This document shows, one piece after another, positions 8,298-18,672 of a stretch of 64,000 nucleotides of DNA. The position numbers were made by a program, and so were the translations under genes. Origin of the DNA: Acinetobacter sp. ANC 4558. GTDB lineage: Bacteria > Pseudomonadota > Gammaproteobacteria > Pseudomonadales > Moraxellaceae. Numbering within the stretch: the stretch's first letter is position 1; each line of letters starts with the position of its first letter. The notes under the pieces were generated by a model. That model searched no databases. It was given only the letters and a program-made list of their open reading frames with translations, and was not told where the DNA came from. Where the stretch lies: assembly GCF_002135375.1 (NCBI RefSeq), contig NZ_NEGH01000005.1, positions 130,753 through 194,752 on the forward strand, in the 5' to 3' direction.

Positions 8298-8783
8298 ATG
8301 ACCGCTTGGACTGCTCATGTCACAGTTGCAACTGTGGTTGAAAACAATGGAAAATTTCTGTTTGTTGAAGAATACACCGATGGTGTCACACATACTGTGT
8401 TCAATCAACCTGCTGGACATGTTGAATGTGGCGAGACCCTGATTCAAGCAGCAATTCGTGAAACCTTTGAAGAAACAGGTTATGAAGTTGAAATTCAATC
8501 CTTTCTTGGTATTTACACATATACACCGCCCATGTTTCCAGATCGGACGTATTATCGTTTTTGCTTCCTTGCAAAAGAGATCTTACATCATAAAAATGCA
8601 CAGTTAGATACAGATATTGTCGGTGCTGTTTGGATGACGCTTGATGAGCTACAAGAGTCTGCTCGTGCCCGAAGTCCACTCGTAAGTAAAGCCGTGGAAG
8701 ATGCTTTGTCAGGTCAACATTTTCCACTATCGCTCATCTATGAGCATCAAAATTCTCCTTTCTTTACCCAATTGGATGCCTAA
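8298..8783 (+). CDS. nudJ: NUDIX hydrolase, NudJ-like
   Basis: A 161-residue Nudix protein whose box [20 protein letters not shown] fits GX5EX7REUXEEXGU. NudJ of E. coli hydrolyses nucleoside di- and triphosphates and HMP-pyrophosphate. Assignment rests on the motif and on position: nudJ-mnmA-hflD-purB is the same gene order as in E. coli. I start at the ATG at 8298 (sequence [11 protein letters not shown]); an upstream GTG at 8271 adds nine unlikely residues. The gene stops five bases before the mnmA ATG, so the two are surely cotranscribed. Confidence 0.85.
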   Translation: MTAWTAHVTVATVVENNGKFLFVEEYTDGVTHTVFNQPAGHVECGETLIQAAIRETFEETGYEVEIQSFLGIYTYTPPMFPDRTYYRFCFLAKEILHHKNAQLDTDIVGAVWMTLDELQESARARSPLVSKAVEDALSGQHFPLSLIYEHQNSPFFTQLDA

Positions 8784-8787
8784 TCCT

Positions 8788-9921
8788 ATGCAACAACGTG
8801 TCATCGTCGGTATGTCTGGTGGTGTAGATTCTTCAGTTTCTGCAGCATTGCTTCTTCAACAAGGTTATCAAGTTGAAGGACTTTTCATGAAAAACTGGGA
8901 AGAGGATGACGGTACAGAATACTGTACAGCAATGGAAGATCTTGCCGATGCACAGGCCGTTTGCGATAAAATTGGCATTAAGTTACATACCGCAAATTTT
9001 GCTATGGAATATTGGGATCGTGTATTCGAACATTTTCTTGCCGAATATAAAGCTGGACGAACACCCAACCCAGATATTTTATGTAATAAAGAAATCAAGT
9101 TTCGTGCATTTTTAGATCATGCCATTCATTTAGGCGCAGACTTTATTGCGACAGGTCATTATTGCCGTCGTGGTGCAAGCATGACAAATTCCAAAGGTGA
9201 GCAATATGCACCTTTACTCCGTGGTTTAGATCAAAATAAAGACCAAACTTATTTTCTACATGCAGTACATGGTCGTGAAATTGACAAAACCCTATTCCCA
9301 GTCGGTGAAATTGAAAAACCACAAGTAAGAAAAATAGCTGAAGAATTAGATTTAATTACTGCAAAGAAAAAAGATTCTACAGGTATTTGCTTTATTGGCG
9401 AACGTCGCTTTAATGATTTTCTAAAACAATACTTACCTGCACAACCAGGAAAAATTGTTCTAGAAGATGGAAAAGAGATTGGTGATCATCACGGCTTAAT
9501 GTACTATACGCTCGGGCAACGTGGCGGTATTGGTATTGGTGGTATGAAAGGTGCTGAAGAAGGTGCTTGGTTCGTTTTATACAAAGATATTGAAGGTAAC
9601 CGTCTTGTTGTAGGTCAAGGACATGAACACCTGCTTATGCAAAGTACCATTCTTTGGAGTGATGCGATTGATTGGGTTGCGGGTGAACAAGAAATTCCTG
9701 ATTCTGGTTTCCGATGTACTGCAAAAACACGTTACCGCCAATCAGATCAACCTTGTACGTTATTTAACGATATAGATGCACCAGGTGGTGTACGTGTCGA
9801 ATTTGATGAACCACAGCGCGCTGTCACGCCAGGGCAAAGCGTTGTTTTTTATAATGGTGAAGTTTGTTTAGGTGGCGGTGTAATTCATCATACAAATGCC
9901 CCTAAACCTGATTTTATTTAA
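8788..9921 (+). CDS. mnmA: tRNA-specific 2-thiouridylase MnmA
   Basis: MnmA puts the 2-thio group on U34 of tRNAs for Lys, Glu and Gln, activating the uridine with ATP and receiving sulfur from a relay. From the ATG at 8788 the protein has 377 residues with the PP-loop SGGVDSS (10-16), the catalytic Cys99 in [12 protein letters not shown] and the second Cys201 in [11 protein letters not shown]. An in-frame ATG at 8776, overlapping the end of nudJ, is also possible. TusA, the first carrier of the sulfur relay in enterics, is encoded at 26 kb. Confidence 0.95.
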   Translation: MQQRVIVGMSGGVDSSVSAALLLQQGYQVEGLFMKNWEEDDGTEYCTAMEDLADAQAVCDKIGIKLHTANFAMEYWDRVFEHFLAEYKAGRTPNPDILCNKEIKFRAFLDHAIHLGADFIATGHYCRRGASMTNSKGEQYAPLLRGLDQNKDQTYFLHAVHGREIDKTLFPVGEIEKPQVRKIAEELDLITAKKKDSTGICFIGERRFNDFLKQYLPAQPGKIVLEDGKEIGDHHGLMYYTLGQRGGIGIGGMKGAEEGAWFVLYKDIEGNRLVVGQGHEHLLMQSTILWSDAIDWVAGEQEIPDSGFRCTAKTRYRQSDQPCTLFNDIDAPGGVRVEFDEPQRAVTPGQSVVFYNGEVCLGGGVIHHTNAPKPDFI

Positions 9922-9934
9922 GGATAAATTCGGA

Positions 9935-10672
9935 ATGACAGAGTTACCGTTTCAACAATCTCAAGTACTCAATGATCGTCAAAATAAAGCACTCGCTTTA
10001 GCCGGTGTATTTCAAGCGACGCAGCTTACACATATGACCGCATTAACAGGTCGGCAGAGTATTGGAGAGAGCGGTAACTTTTATTTTGAACAACTCATTA
10101 AAGCCTGTTTAAATATTCGACCCAGTATGAATAAAAACAGTCAAACTCTCGATTTTTTTAATCAAGTCACGGATATTTCATTAGGATTAAAAACCTTAGA
10201 AGGTTGCATTACTCAACCCTTTACCAATACACCTAAATCAAGGCTACCCAAATTTAATAATACAAAGCTTCCAATGTCCTATGCAATGGCACTGTTACAG
10301 CTTGAAAAGAAGGTATATAGCAATCCTAAATTTGTAGAAATTATTGAACAATCTCAACAAAAAATACTACGACAACTTTCATTTTTCGACAATAATTATT
10401 TACACCCCAGTATTATTGCTAATTTAGCGCAAACCTATGTAGATACCGCTGGGCAGATTAATCCTCGTATTATGGTCAAAGGAAATGCTGAAGCTTTCAA
10501 AGATCCCGCTCATACCAATAGAATTCGTGCTGCTCTCTTTACTGGCTTACAACTTGCGCATTTATGGCGACAGCTAGGTGGCAGTTCATGGGGACTTATA
10601 TTTAGCAAACGAAAATTGCTTCAAGATATTCAAAATCTAGCTCGTTTACAATATCAATTGGTTGAACCTTGA
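9935..10672 (+). CDS. hflD: High-frequency lysogenization protein HflD homolog
   Basis: HflD is a helical, peripheral membrane protein known in E. coli for binding phage lambda CII and controlling lysogeny; its normal cellular role is unclear. The 245-residue protein keeps the family landmarks, including an N-terminal ALAGVFQAT segment and a C-terminal [13 protein letters not shown] segment. The start is the ATG at 9935 with an AAGGA ribosome site, rather than the earlier ATG that overlaps mnmA. The mnmA-hflD-purB order supports the name strongly. Confidence 0.88.
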   Translation: MTELPFQQSQVLNDRQNKALALAGVFQATQLTHMTALTGRQSIGESGNFYFEQLIKACLNIRPSMNKNSQTLDFFNQVTDISLGLKTLEGCITQPFTNTPKSRLPKFNNTKLPMSYAMALLQLEKKVYSNPKFVEIIEQSQQKILRQLSFFDNNYLHPSIIANLAQTYVDTAGQINPRIMVKGNAEAFKDPAHTNRIRAALFTGLQLAHLWRQLGGSSWGLIFSKRKLLQDIQNLARLQYQLVEP

Positions 10673-10718
10673 AATTGATGAGCATCTTTATTATTTTACG
10701 TTTAATTCCAAAGTTTAG

Positions 10719-12116
<1,398 letters not shown>

Positions 12117-12136
12117 TTTTGAAATGTAATAAAAAA

Positions 12137-12158
12137 CGAAGCTTCGGCTTCGTTTTTT
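12137..12158 (+). terminator. Intrinsic terminator after purB with UUCG tetraloop
   Basis: CGAAGC (12137-12142) and GCTTCG (12147-12152) close a TTCG loop, giving the very stable C(UUCG)G hairpin, followed by TTTTTT. A run of A before it lets it act on the other strand too. Confidence 0.93.
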
Positions 12159-12265
12159 ATTTAAATATAATAATTTTTTAACACTAAAAGATGTATATCA
12201 AGCATTAAATACGCATTAATTTAATTTCTATCTTCATTATGTCATCGATTCTCAATGTATACCGC

Positions 12266-13228
12266 TTATAACTTCGGATCACGCAGTTGAATCAGACTTA
12301 AACTTGTTTTAGATAAACGCTCAACCAACTTATCCACGACCACAGGAATAATATGATCAGCAATTTGCACTGCTTGTAATCCTAACTTCTCACCCAATGT
12401 TGGCTTTTTACGTGTTTCTATCATATACACATCATGCTTTGGAATTAAACTTAATAACAGCTCATCAGATGTTTGTAGGCGATCCACTAAATTTAACTCT
12501 TTGGCATCTTTTCCATACCAGTGCTCACCTGTAGCCACTTGTTCTACATTTAATTGTGGACGATATTTCTCTACAAAATTTTTAAATAAAAGATGCGTTT
12601 GCTGAAGCTCTTCTTCAAATTTTTCTTTACCTTCTGGTGTATTTTCACCAAACATGGTCACAGTACGTTTATATTGACCTGCGGTATAAAGTTCAAAATC
12701 AATCTTATTTTCTTTTAACAGACGATTAAAATTAGGAAGCTGTGCAACTACTCCAATCGAACCTAAAATTGCAAAAGGCGCTGACAAAATTTCAGAACCG
12801 ATACATGCCATCATATAACCACCACTGGCAGCAACCTTATCGACACAAATACTTAAATAAAATCCAGCATCACGTAAACGTACCAATTGTGCAGCAGCTA
12901 AACCATAACTATGAACCATTCCACCAGGGCTTTCTAGACGGACAATAATTTTATCTCGACCTGCTTTTGCTGTTGCCAGTACAAGTGTAATTTCTTCCCT
13001 TAAGTTTTCTACAGCAGATGCTGCTGTATCCCCTTTAAAGTCAAGCACATATATTTTTTGATTTAATTTCTTACGTAACCGTGCTTCTTTCGCTAATTGT
13101 TGAGTTAATTGTAAAAGCTCAAATTTGCTTGCTGTAGATTGTGCTATTTTTTTACGTTGTTCGTTAATTCGTGCATTCAAATGATGAACACGAATTTCTG
13201 CGGGCAATTTAGAAGTATGAAATAGCAT
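12266..13228 (-). CDS. sohB: S49-family protease SohB-like
   Basis: A 320-residue signal-peptide-peptidase-type serine protease close to E. coli SohB. Matching blocks include VLDFKG (61-66), VRLESPGGMVH (96-106), the nucleophile Ser135 in DKVAASGGYMMA, and the catalytic Lys187 in TAGQYKRT. SohB normally begins with a transmembrane anchor of about 30 residues. Here the N-terminus is charged and helical and no membrane segment is visible, so the protein may be cytoplasmic or peripheral, or the true anchor has been replaced. It is a single gene convergent with purB. Confidence 0.88.
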   Translation of the reverse strand: MLFHTSKLPAEIRVHHLNARINEQRKKIAQSTASKFELLQLTQQLAKEARLRKKLNQKIYVLDFKGDTAASAVENLREEITLVLATAKAGRDKIIVRLESPGGMVHSYGLAAAQLVRLRDAGFYLSICVDKVAASGGYMMACIGSEILSAPFAILGSIGVVAQLPNFNRLLKENKIDFELYTAGQYKRTVTMFGENTPEGKEKFEEELQQTHLLFKNFVEKYRPQLNVEQVATGEHWYGKDAKELNLVDRLQTSDELLLSLIPKHDVYMIETRKKPTLGEKLGLQAVQIADHIIPVVVDKLVERLSKTSLSLIQLRDPKL

Positions 13229-13450
13229 AAAATTTAAATTCTCAGATGATTCTGCTTATTTTGATATCATTAGGTCTATTCAATGTTTTTTCAATGGTAC
13301 ATTTATAATTTAAACAATAATCTACAAAACATGCACCATACCAACCAGACCACCACTCACCTATTTAAATCCGAAGGATAACTACTATTCACATAAACTT
13401 TAATTAAATCTTGATTTTTAAAATGGTTAGAAGATCAAACACGAAGCAAA

Positions 13451-13475
13451 AAAAAGAGCCATAAGACTCTTTTTC
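13451..13475 (-). terminator. Intrinsic terminator of the pst operon
   Basis: AAAAAGAG (13451-13458) pairs with CTCTTTTT (13467-13474); on the minus strand the hairpin is followed by a T-run. It lies 14 bp beyond the pstB stop. Confidence 0.85.
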
Positions 13476-13487
13476 TTAGAAAATAAC

Positions 13488-14408
13488 TTAACCAAAGCGT
13501 CCAGTAATATATGCTTCTGTCAGTTGGTGATCTGGTTGAGTAAATACTTTTTCAGTCGCATTCACTTCAATTAAATCGCCCAAATGGAAGTATGCAGTAC
13601 GATCAGAAACACGCGCAGCTTGTTGCATGGAGTGCGTTACAATTGCAATGGTATATTGCGTAGAAAGTTCTGAAATTAATTCTTCAACTTTTGCTGTCGC
13701 AATAGGATCCAGTGCTGAACATGGCTCATCCATTAAAATCACTTCAGGGCTTACTGCAATCGTTCTAGCAATACATAAACGTTGTTGCTGTCCACCAGAA
13801 AGACCTGTGCCTGGTTGATTTAAACGATCTTTAACTTCTTCCCATAATCCAGCTTTGCGCAAGCTACTTTCAACAACTTCTTCTAAGTCATATTTATCAC
13901 GTGCTAAACCATGCAATTTTGGTCCATATGCAACATTATCAAAGATAGACTTAGGAAAAGGGTTCGGTTTTTGAAATACCATTCCTACTTGTGCACGTAA
14001 CAATACAACGTCAAGATTAGGATCATAAATATCTTGTTGATCTAACAATACTTGACCTGTTACACGACAAGAATCAATCGTATCATTCATGCGGTTTAAA
14101 GTCCGTAAGAATGTCGATTTACCACATCCCGAAGGACCAATAAAGGCAATGACTTCATTTTCATAAATATTAAGATCAATACCTTTAATTGCTTCCGATG
14201 CACCATAATATACATGCACATCTGAAGTACTTATTTTAATATTGGTCGTTTGTTTTTCTTTTTTAGACGATGCTTGCGTATCAAATTGCGAAACAAAAGA
14301 GGTTGATGTTGATTTATCCAAGTTTGGAGAAATAAATTGCGTTTGTTCTGAATTCACGGACTTATCCTTTTCTAAGGAATCTGTTTCTGATGCAGTTTCA
14401 ATATTCAT
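13488..14408 (-). CDS. pstB: Phosphate ABC transporter ATP-binding protein PstB
   Basis: PstB is the ATPase of the high-affinity phosphate importer. The 306-residue protein has Walker [10 protein letters not shown] (91-99), the Q-loop around VFQKPNPFP, the signature LSGGQQQR (203-210), Walker B VILMDEP (223-229) and the H-loop VTHSM. The first 55 or so residues are a Ser/Thr/Lys-rich, probably disordered extension not found in E. coli PstB (257). It is the last gene of pstSCAB, 12 bp after pstA; phoU, which follows pstB in enterics, is not here. Confidence 0.97.
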   Translation of the reverse strand: MNIETASETDSLEKDKSVNSEQTQFISPNLDKSTSTSFVSQFDTQASSKKEKQTTNIKISTSDVHVYYGASEAIKGIDLNIYENEVIAFIGPSGCGKSTFLRTLNRMNDTIDSCRVTGQVLLDQQDIYDPNLDVVLLRAQVGMVFQKPNPFPKSIFDNVAYGPKLHGLARDKYDLEEVVESSLRKAGLWEEVKDRLNQPGTGLSGGQQQRLCIARTIAVSPEVILMDEPCSALDPIATAKVEELISELSTQYTIAIVTHSMQQAARVSDRTAYFHLGDLIEVNATEKVFTQPDHQLTEAYITGRFG

Positions 14409-14420
14409 ATATTGTCCCCT

Positions 14421-15809
14421 TTACCAACGAACTTCAAATTTTTTACGTAACCAAATGGCCAAACTATTTAAGCCAATCATTAACGCAAGTAAGACAATAA
14501 TAGCTGCTGCTGTACGGCCTTCAAAGAAATTACGTAATTCGTTTCCTTGCCAAAGGAAAATTTGTACAGGCAATGCAGTAGACTGATCCAAAGGTGTTGC
14601 TGGTACACTCGCAACAAAGGCACTCATTCCAATTAAGAGTAATGGTGCAGTTTCACCAAGTGCTTGCGCCACACCAATAATCGCACCTGTCAAAATACCT
14701 GGTAATGCTAATGGTAAAACATGATGAAATACTGTTTGTAATCGAGATGCACCTAAACCTAAAGCAGCTTGGCGTATAGAAGGTGGTACAGCCTTAAGTG
14801 ATGCACGTGTCGTAATAATCACCGTCGGCAATGTCATTAAACTCAATACCAAACCACCAACTAGAGGTGCCGATAATGGCATATGCATCCAACCAATAAA
14901 GATTGCTGCACCCAGTAAACCAAAAACAATAGATGGTACAGCTGCAAGGTTATTAATATTGACTTCAACAATATCTGTAATAATATTTTTAGGCGCAAAT
15001 TCTTCTAAATAAATCGCAGATGCAACACCAATTGGGATTGAAATCAGAATCACAATGAGCATCATGAATACTGAGCCCATGAAAGCACCAGCTAAGCCTG
15101 AAGTTGCAGGAGAACTACGTGAATCTGGATTAAAGAAAATATTTGTATTAAATGTCTTTTCTATAATGCCTTGCGCTTTAAGCTCATCTGCCAGTTGGCG
15201 TATTTCAGGACTTAATTGTTGTTGTTCGTCGGGTAAAGAGCGATCAATATTACCAGACAACCAAACATCTACATTGGCATCAACCAAAACATTAAGATCT
15301 TTTTTCTGCCCGATGAGCGATGGATCTGCCATCACCATATCACGTAGTTTATATGTTTCAGAGCTCGTATAAAGTGATGATAACTCATCTTCTTGAGCCG
15401 CAACCTTCGGATCTTTGGCAACAATGGCTTTGCTCAAAAGCATATCCCAATCGACCATTCCCATTTCAGTTTGCCATGCAATCATACGCTCTTCGAATTT
15501 AGCTGGGGACTCGTTTGCAATCGGTGTTGGTTTTGCACCAACCTGAATAACACTTGGATCAAAATACACTGGAACCGTAAAACTATATTGCCAAAATGCA
15601 GGTAAACCTTTGGCTAAAATGCTACCGAATAACAAAGCTACACATAACAAACCTGTGATGACTGCTGAAAACCCAAATACTTTAAAGGTTTTTTCTTTTC
15701 TATGGCGTTTTGCAAGCGAACTTTCTATTCTGCGTTTCCGCTCATTTCTGAGTTCTATTGCATTTTGTGGATCAATGTGACCCAAGGAATTTGTATTCGT
15801 CGTCGTCAT
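14421..15809 (-). CDS. pstA: Phosphate ABC transporter permease PstA (enlarged)
   Basis: Inner-membrane permease subunit. The C-terminal half (about 240-460) is the usual five- to six-helix permease domain with the EAA-like loop GLGASRLQTVFHHVLPLALPG. The N-terminal part has a basic cytoplasmic segment, one membrane helix (about 45-70), and an insert of about 160 residues rich in charged and polar amino acids before the second helix, probably periplasmic. E. coli PstA has about 296 residues against 462 here; larger forms are known in Pseudomonas. Its ATG overlaps the pstC stop by one base (TAATG). Confidence 0.95.
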   Translation of the reverse strand: MTTTNTNSLGHIDPQNAIELRNERKRRIESSLAKRHRKEKTFKVFGFSAVITGLLCVALLFGSILAKGLPAFWQYSFTVPVYFDPSVIQVGAKPTPIANESPAKFEERMIAWQTEMGMVDWDMLLSKAIVAKDPKVAAQEDELSSLYTSSETYKLRDMVMADPSLIGQKKDLNVLVDANVDVWLSGNIDRSLPDEQQQLSPEIRQLADELKAQGIIEKTFNTNIFFNPDSRSSPATSGLAGAFMGSVFMMLIVILISIPIGVASAIYLEEFAPKNIITDIVEVNINNLAAVPSIVFGLLGAAIFIGWMHMPLSAPLVGGLVLSLMTLPTVIITTRASLKAVPPSIRQAALGLGASRLQTVFHHVLPLALPGILTGAIIGVAQALGETAPLLLIGMSAFVASVPATPLDQSTALPVQIFLWQGNELRNFFEGRTAAAIIVLLALMIGLNSLAIWLRKKFEVRW

Positions 15810-17188
15810 TAGTCATATTGCTCACGGTATTTACGCACAATATAAAGTGCCACAATGTTGAGACCTAATGTAATCACAAATAAGGTCAACCCCAATGCAA
15901 ATGCCACCAAAGCTTGTGGACTTGCAAAATCCGTATCACCTGTTAATTGATTGACAATCGTGATTGTTACAGTCGAAACTGCTTCTAATGGATTTACGTG
16001 AAGTAATGGGCTATTTCCTGCTGCTAAAACCACAATCATCGTTTCACCAATGGCACGAGAGGCTGCAAGTAAAAATGCCCCAATAATACCAGGCAATGCT
16101 GCAGGTAATACCACTTGACGGATTGTTTCAGACTTGGTTGCGCCTAGCCCTAATGAACCATCACGTAATGCACGTGGAACTTGAGTAATAATGTCATCTG
16201 ATAATGATGAGACAAAAGGAATAATCATGATTCCCATAACCAAACCTGCGGTCAATGCACTTGTCGCATTAATATCAATGCCAATACTTGCACCAAAAGC
16301 TTTTAGAAATGGACCAATGATCATTAATGCAAAAACACCATAAACGATGGTGGGAATTCCTGCTAAAACTTCAATGGCTGGTTTTGCCCAAGAACGAAAC
16401 CTTGGAGATGCATATTCCGCTAAATATATGGCAATCATTAAGCCCACAGGAACAGCAACTAAAAGTGCTACGCCACTGACCATTAATGTGCCCCAAAGTA
16501 ATGGGAGTAAACCATAACTTCCTTCAGCATTTCCTGATGTACTAAAACCAGGATTCCATTCGGTGCCAAAGAAGAAATCGAGTGGACTAACAAAACTGAA
16601 AAACCGAAGTGCTTCGCTAAACATTGACATCACAATGCCAATAGTGGTCAAAATTGCAACCCCAGAACAAAGCGCTAAAGCAATATTAATGACTTTTTCA
16701 ACTTGATTTCGAGCACGATATTGTTTTTCTATACGTTTTTTTGCCCAAACTAATCCTAGCAAGGCTGCACAAATCACCACTGCTAGTTTTGCAAAAGAGC
16801 CAATCATGGTAAAAGTTGCAAGTTGATGTGCAGCTGCAATTTCATAAGCAGCAGGTGTATCACTTACACCAAAACCTGAAGCAATTGCTTCAACTCGCCC
16901 CACTAATACGCCTTTACTGGCTTGATCTAATGTCGCCAAAATCGCATCTGGTACATGATTGAATATGACCTGTTCTAAAATAACAGGCTCTATTAAGTTC
17001 CAGACGACTAATATTAAAAAAGCAGGAATACCACACCACAAAGCCACTAACGCACCGTAATAACCAGGGCGTGAATGTAACATCGCAGAATTATTTCCCT
17101 TACCTGCTATTTTACGGCTTGTCGTTAAACCAATTTGATAGGCTATGGCAATAATTGCCAGTAAAATACCTATAAGTAGCAGATTCAT
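15809..17188 (-). CDS. pstC: Phosphate ABC transporter permease PstC (enlarged)
   Basis: Partner permease of PstA. I start at the ATG at 17188, six bases after a GGAG ribosome site, giving 459 residues; the longer frame adds eight residues. Two N-terminal membrane helices (about 5-20 and 45-65), a soluble segment and a further helix precede the standard permease domain, which has the loop LGLGATKSETIRQVVLPAALPG. E. coli PstC has 319 residues, so this version is extended at the N-terminus like that of PstA. It is translationally coupled to pstA. Confidence 0.95.
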   Translation of the reverse strand: MNLLLIGILLAIIAIAYQIGLTTSRKIAGKGNNSAMLHSRPGYYGALVALWCGIPAFLILVVWNLIEPVILEQVIFNHVPDAILATLDQASKGVLVGRVEAIASGFGVSDTPAAYEIAAAHQLATFTMIGSFAKLAVVICAALLGLVWAKKRIEKQYRARNQVEKVINIALALCSGVAILTTIGIVMSMFSEALRFFSFVSPLDFFFGTEWNPGFSTSGNAEGSYGLLPLLWGTLMVSGVALLVAVPVGLMIAIYLAEYASPRFRSWAKPAIEVLAGIPTIVYGVFALMIIGPFLKAFGASIGIDINATSALTAGLVMGIMIIPFVSSLSDDIITQVPRALRDGSLGLGATKSETIRQVVLPAALPGIIGAFLLAASRAIGETMIVVLAAGNSPLLHVNPLEAVSTVTITIVNQLTGDTDFASPQALVAFALGLTLFVITLGLNIVALYIVRKYREQYD

Positions 17189-17244
17189 GCATTCTCCACT
17201 GTTTTTTAACAATGATCTTGCTAAAAAACGCTGTTAAGACAAAA

Positions 17245-17278
17245 TCGCCAATGATGAAAAAAATTCAATCATTGGCGA
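17245..17278 (-). terminator. Intercistronic hairpin between pstS and pstC
   Basis: TCGCCAATGAT (17245-17255) and ATCATTGGCGA (17268-17278) form an 11-bp perfect stem, with a short T-run after it on the minus strand. Placed between the binding-protein gene and the permease genes, it probably ends or protects most transcripts so that PstS is made in excess. Confidence 0.75.
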
Positions 17279-17289
17279 GTTCGGATCTC

Positions 17290-18315
17290 TTACTTCACAG
17301 CTTTACCAGCTTTAAAGTTCGCTAATACTTGTGCACGTTCTTTGTCAGATAAAGAGATTAAGCCTGCTTTATCTAATTTTGAACCTTTACCAGATACTTT
17401 TTTGCTTAAGAAAAATTCTGTATATTCTGGTAAACCTTTAATTGCTTTTAAATGCTCGCCTTTCACATAGAAGAATAATGGGCGAGATACTGGATATGAT
17501 CCATTTAAAATCGTTTGTTCAGATGGTGCTACGTTATTTACGGTTGCAACACGTAATTTATCTTTGTTTTGATCATAGAAACCTAAACCAAAAACACCAA
17601 CAGCACTTGGAGATGTTTTCAAACGTGCTAATGTTTCTGTGTAATCACCAGAGATTTCAATCACACGACCATCTTTACGGAATGTAGAACATGCTTTCTT
17701 TTGAGCATCTTTGTCTAATGCTTTAATTGCATCATAAGTTTCACATCCTGCATCAACCATTTTCTCTTGGAACACTTCACGCGTACCGTGGTTTGATGCT
17801 GGAATTACTAAAGTAATTGGTTCATTTGGAAGTGACGGATCAATTTGATTCCAATGTGTATATGGGTTAGGAACCATTTTACCATTTGATGGTAATTCAG
17901 CAGCTAAAGCAGCAAATACATGTTGTGGGCGTAATTTATATGCCGCTTTTTTTGCATTTGAAGCAAATACGATACCGTCATAACCAATTTTAACTTCTAA
18001 AACTTGGTTCACACCTGCTTTTTGACATGCAGCAAGCTCAGTATCTTTAATTTTACGAGATGAGTTTGCAATATCAATCGTGTTATCGCCAACACCTGTA
18101 CAAAATTGCTTTAAACCGCCTGAAGAACCACCTGAACCAACTACTGGCGTTTTAAATTGTGGAAATGTATTTCCAAATTCTTCTGCAACAATACTTGCAT
18201 AAGGTAAAACAGTTGAAGATCCAGCAATTTGAATCGTATCACGAGCTGCATTTGCCGCTGTAACAGCAGTTGCTCCAGAAATTGCTAAAGCCATTGCGAT
18301 ATAATTTAGACGCAT
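17290..18315 (-). CDS. pstS: Phosphate-binding periplasmic protein PstS
   Basis: Periplasmic phosphate receptor of the pst importer, 341 residues from the ATG at 18315. It has a signal peptide (1-24, cleavage after ANA), the phosphate-binding GSSTVLPY and GSGGSSGG segments, and the SRKIKDTE and NHGTREVF segments. The last resembles the P. aeruginosa-type PstS more than the E. coli one. It leads the operon and is preceded by a Pho box, so PhoB induction under phosphate limitation is expected. Confidence 0.95.
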   Translation of the reverse strand: MRLNYIAMALAISGATAVTAANAARDTIQIAGSSTVLPYASIVAEEFGNTFPQFKTPVVGSGGSSGGLKQFCTGVGDNTIDIANSSRKIKDTELAACQKAGVNQVLEVKIGYDGIVFASNAKKAAYKLRPQHVFAALAAELPSNGKMVPNPYTHWNQIDPSLPNEPITLVIPASNHGTREVFQEKMVDAGCETYDAIKALDKDAQKKACSTFRKDGRVIEISGDYTETLARLKTSPSAVGVFGLGFYDQNKDKLRVATVNNVAPSEQTILNGSYPVSRPLFFYVKGEHLKAIKGLPEYTEFFLSKKVSGKGSKLDKAGLISLSDKERAQVLANFKAGKAVK

Positions 18316-18626
18316 TCTTTTCTCTCTTTTATAAAGCATTTATTTAAATATAGTCACTTAATTTGGAGCTATACCTTGGATGCCTTCATTTTGAGTTTAG
18401 AATATGACAATCAGGTTACAATAATATTACGCTTTAATGATATTTGATTTTTTAGATTTCACTTAAAAGACATTATTTTCAAGCCATGATATAATTTTTG
18501 AAAAACACTTTATTTAATTTTATTGATTATTTTCAATAAATTATAAAATAAAAAAGTATCTTCCTATCTCACTCAGCAGATCTTATCAAAATGTCTTTAA
18601 TAAATTATTCATATAATATACAAAAT
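18316..18626. other. Intergenic region upstream of pstS
   Basis: It contains the Pho box and the pstS leader. The remainder, about 200 bp, is very A+T-rich with no recognisable feature. Confidence 0.5.
18402..18420 (-). promoter_or_regulatory. Putative Pho box upstream of pstS
   Basis: Read on the minus strand, TGTAACCTGATTGTCATAT contains two TGTCA-like half-sites (TGTAA, TGTCA) exactly 11 bp apart, the spacing of a PhoB box. It is about 87 bp upstream of the pstS ATG. Confidence 0.7.
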
Positions 18627-18655
18627 AAAAGAGGTCAAAATAACCTCTTTTATTG
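18627..18655. terminator. Intrinsic terminator after the AAHS-type transporter gene
   Basis: AAAAGAGGT (18627-18635) pairs with ACCTCTTTT (18643-18651) around a 7-nt A-rich loop. It is 18 bp from the stop of the minus-strand transporter gene. Confidence 0.85.
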
Positions 18656-18672
18656 ATTAATATTCTCTCATT

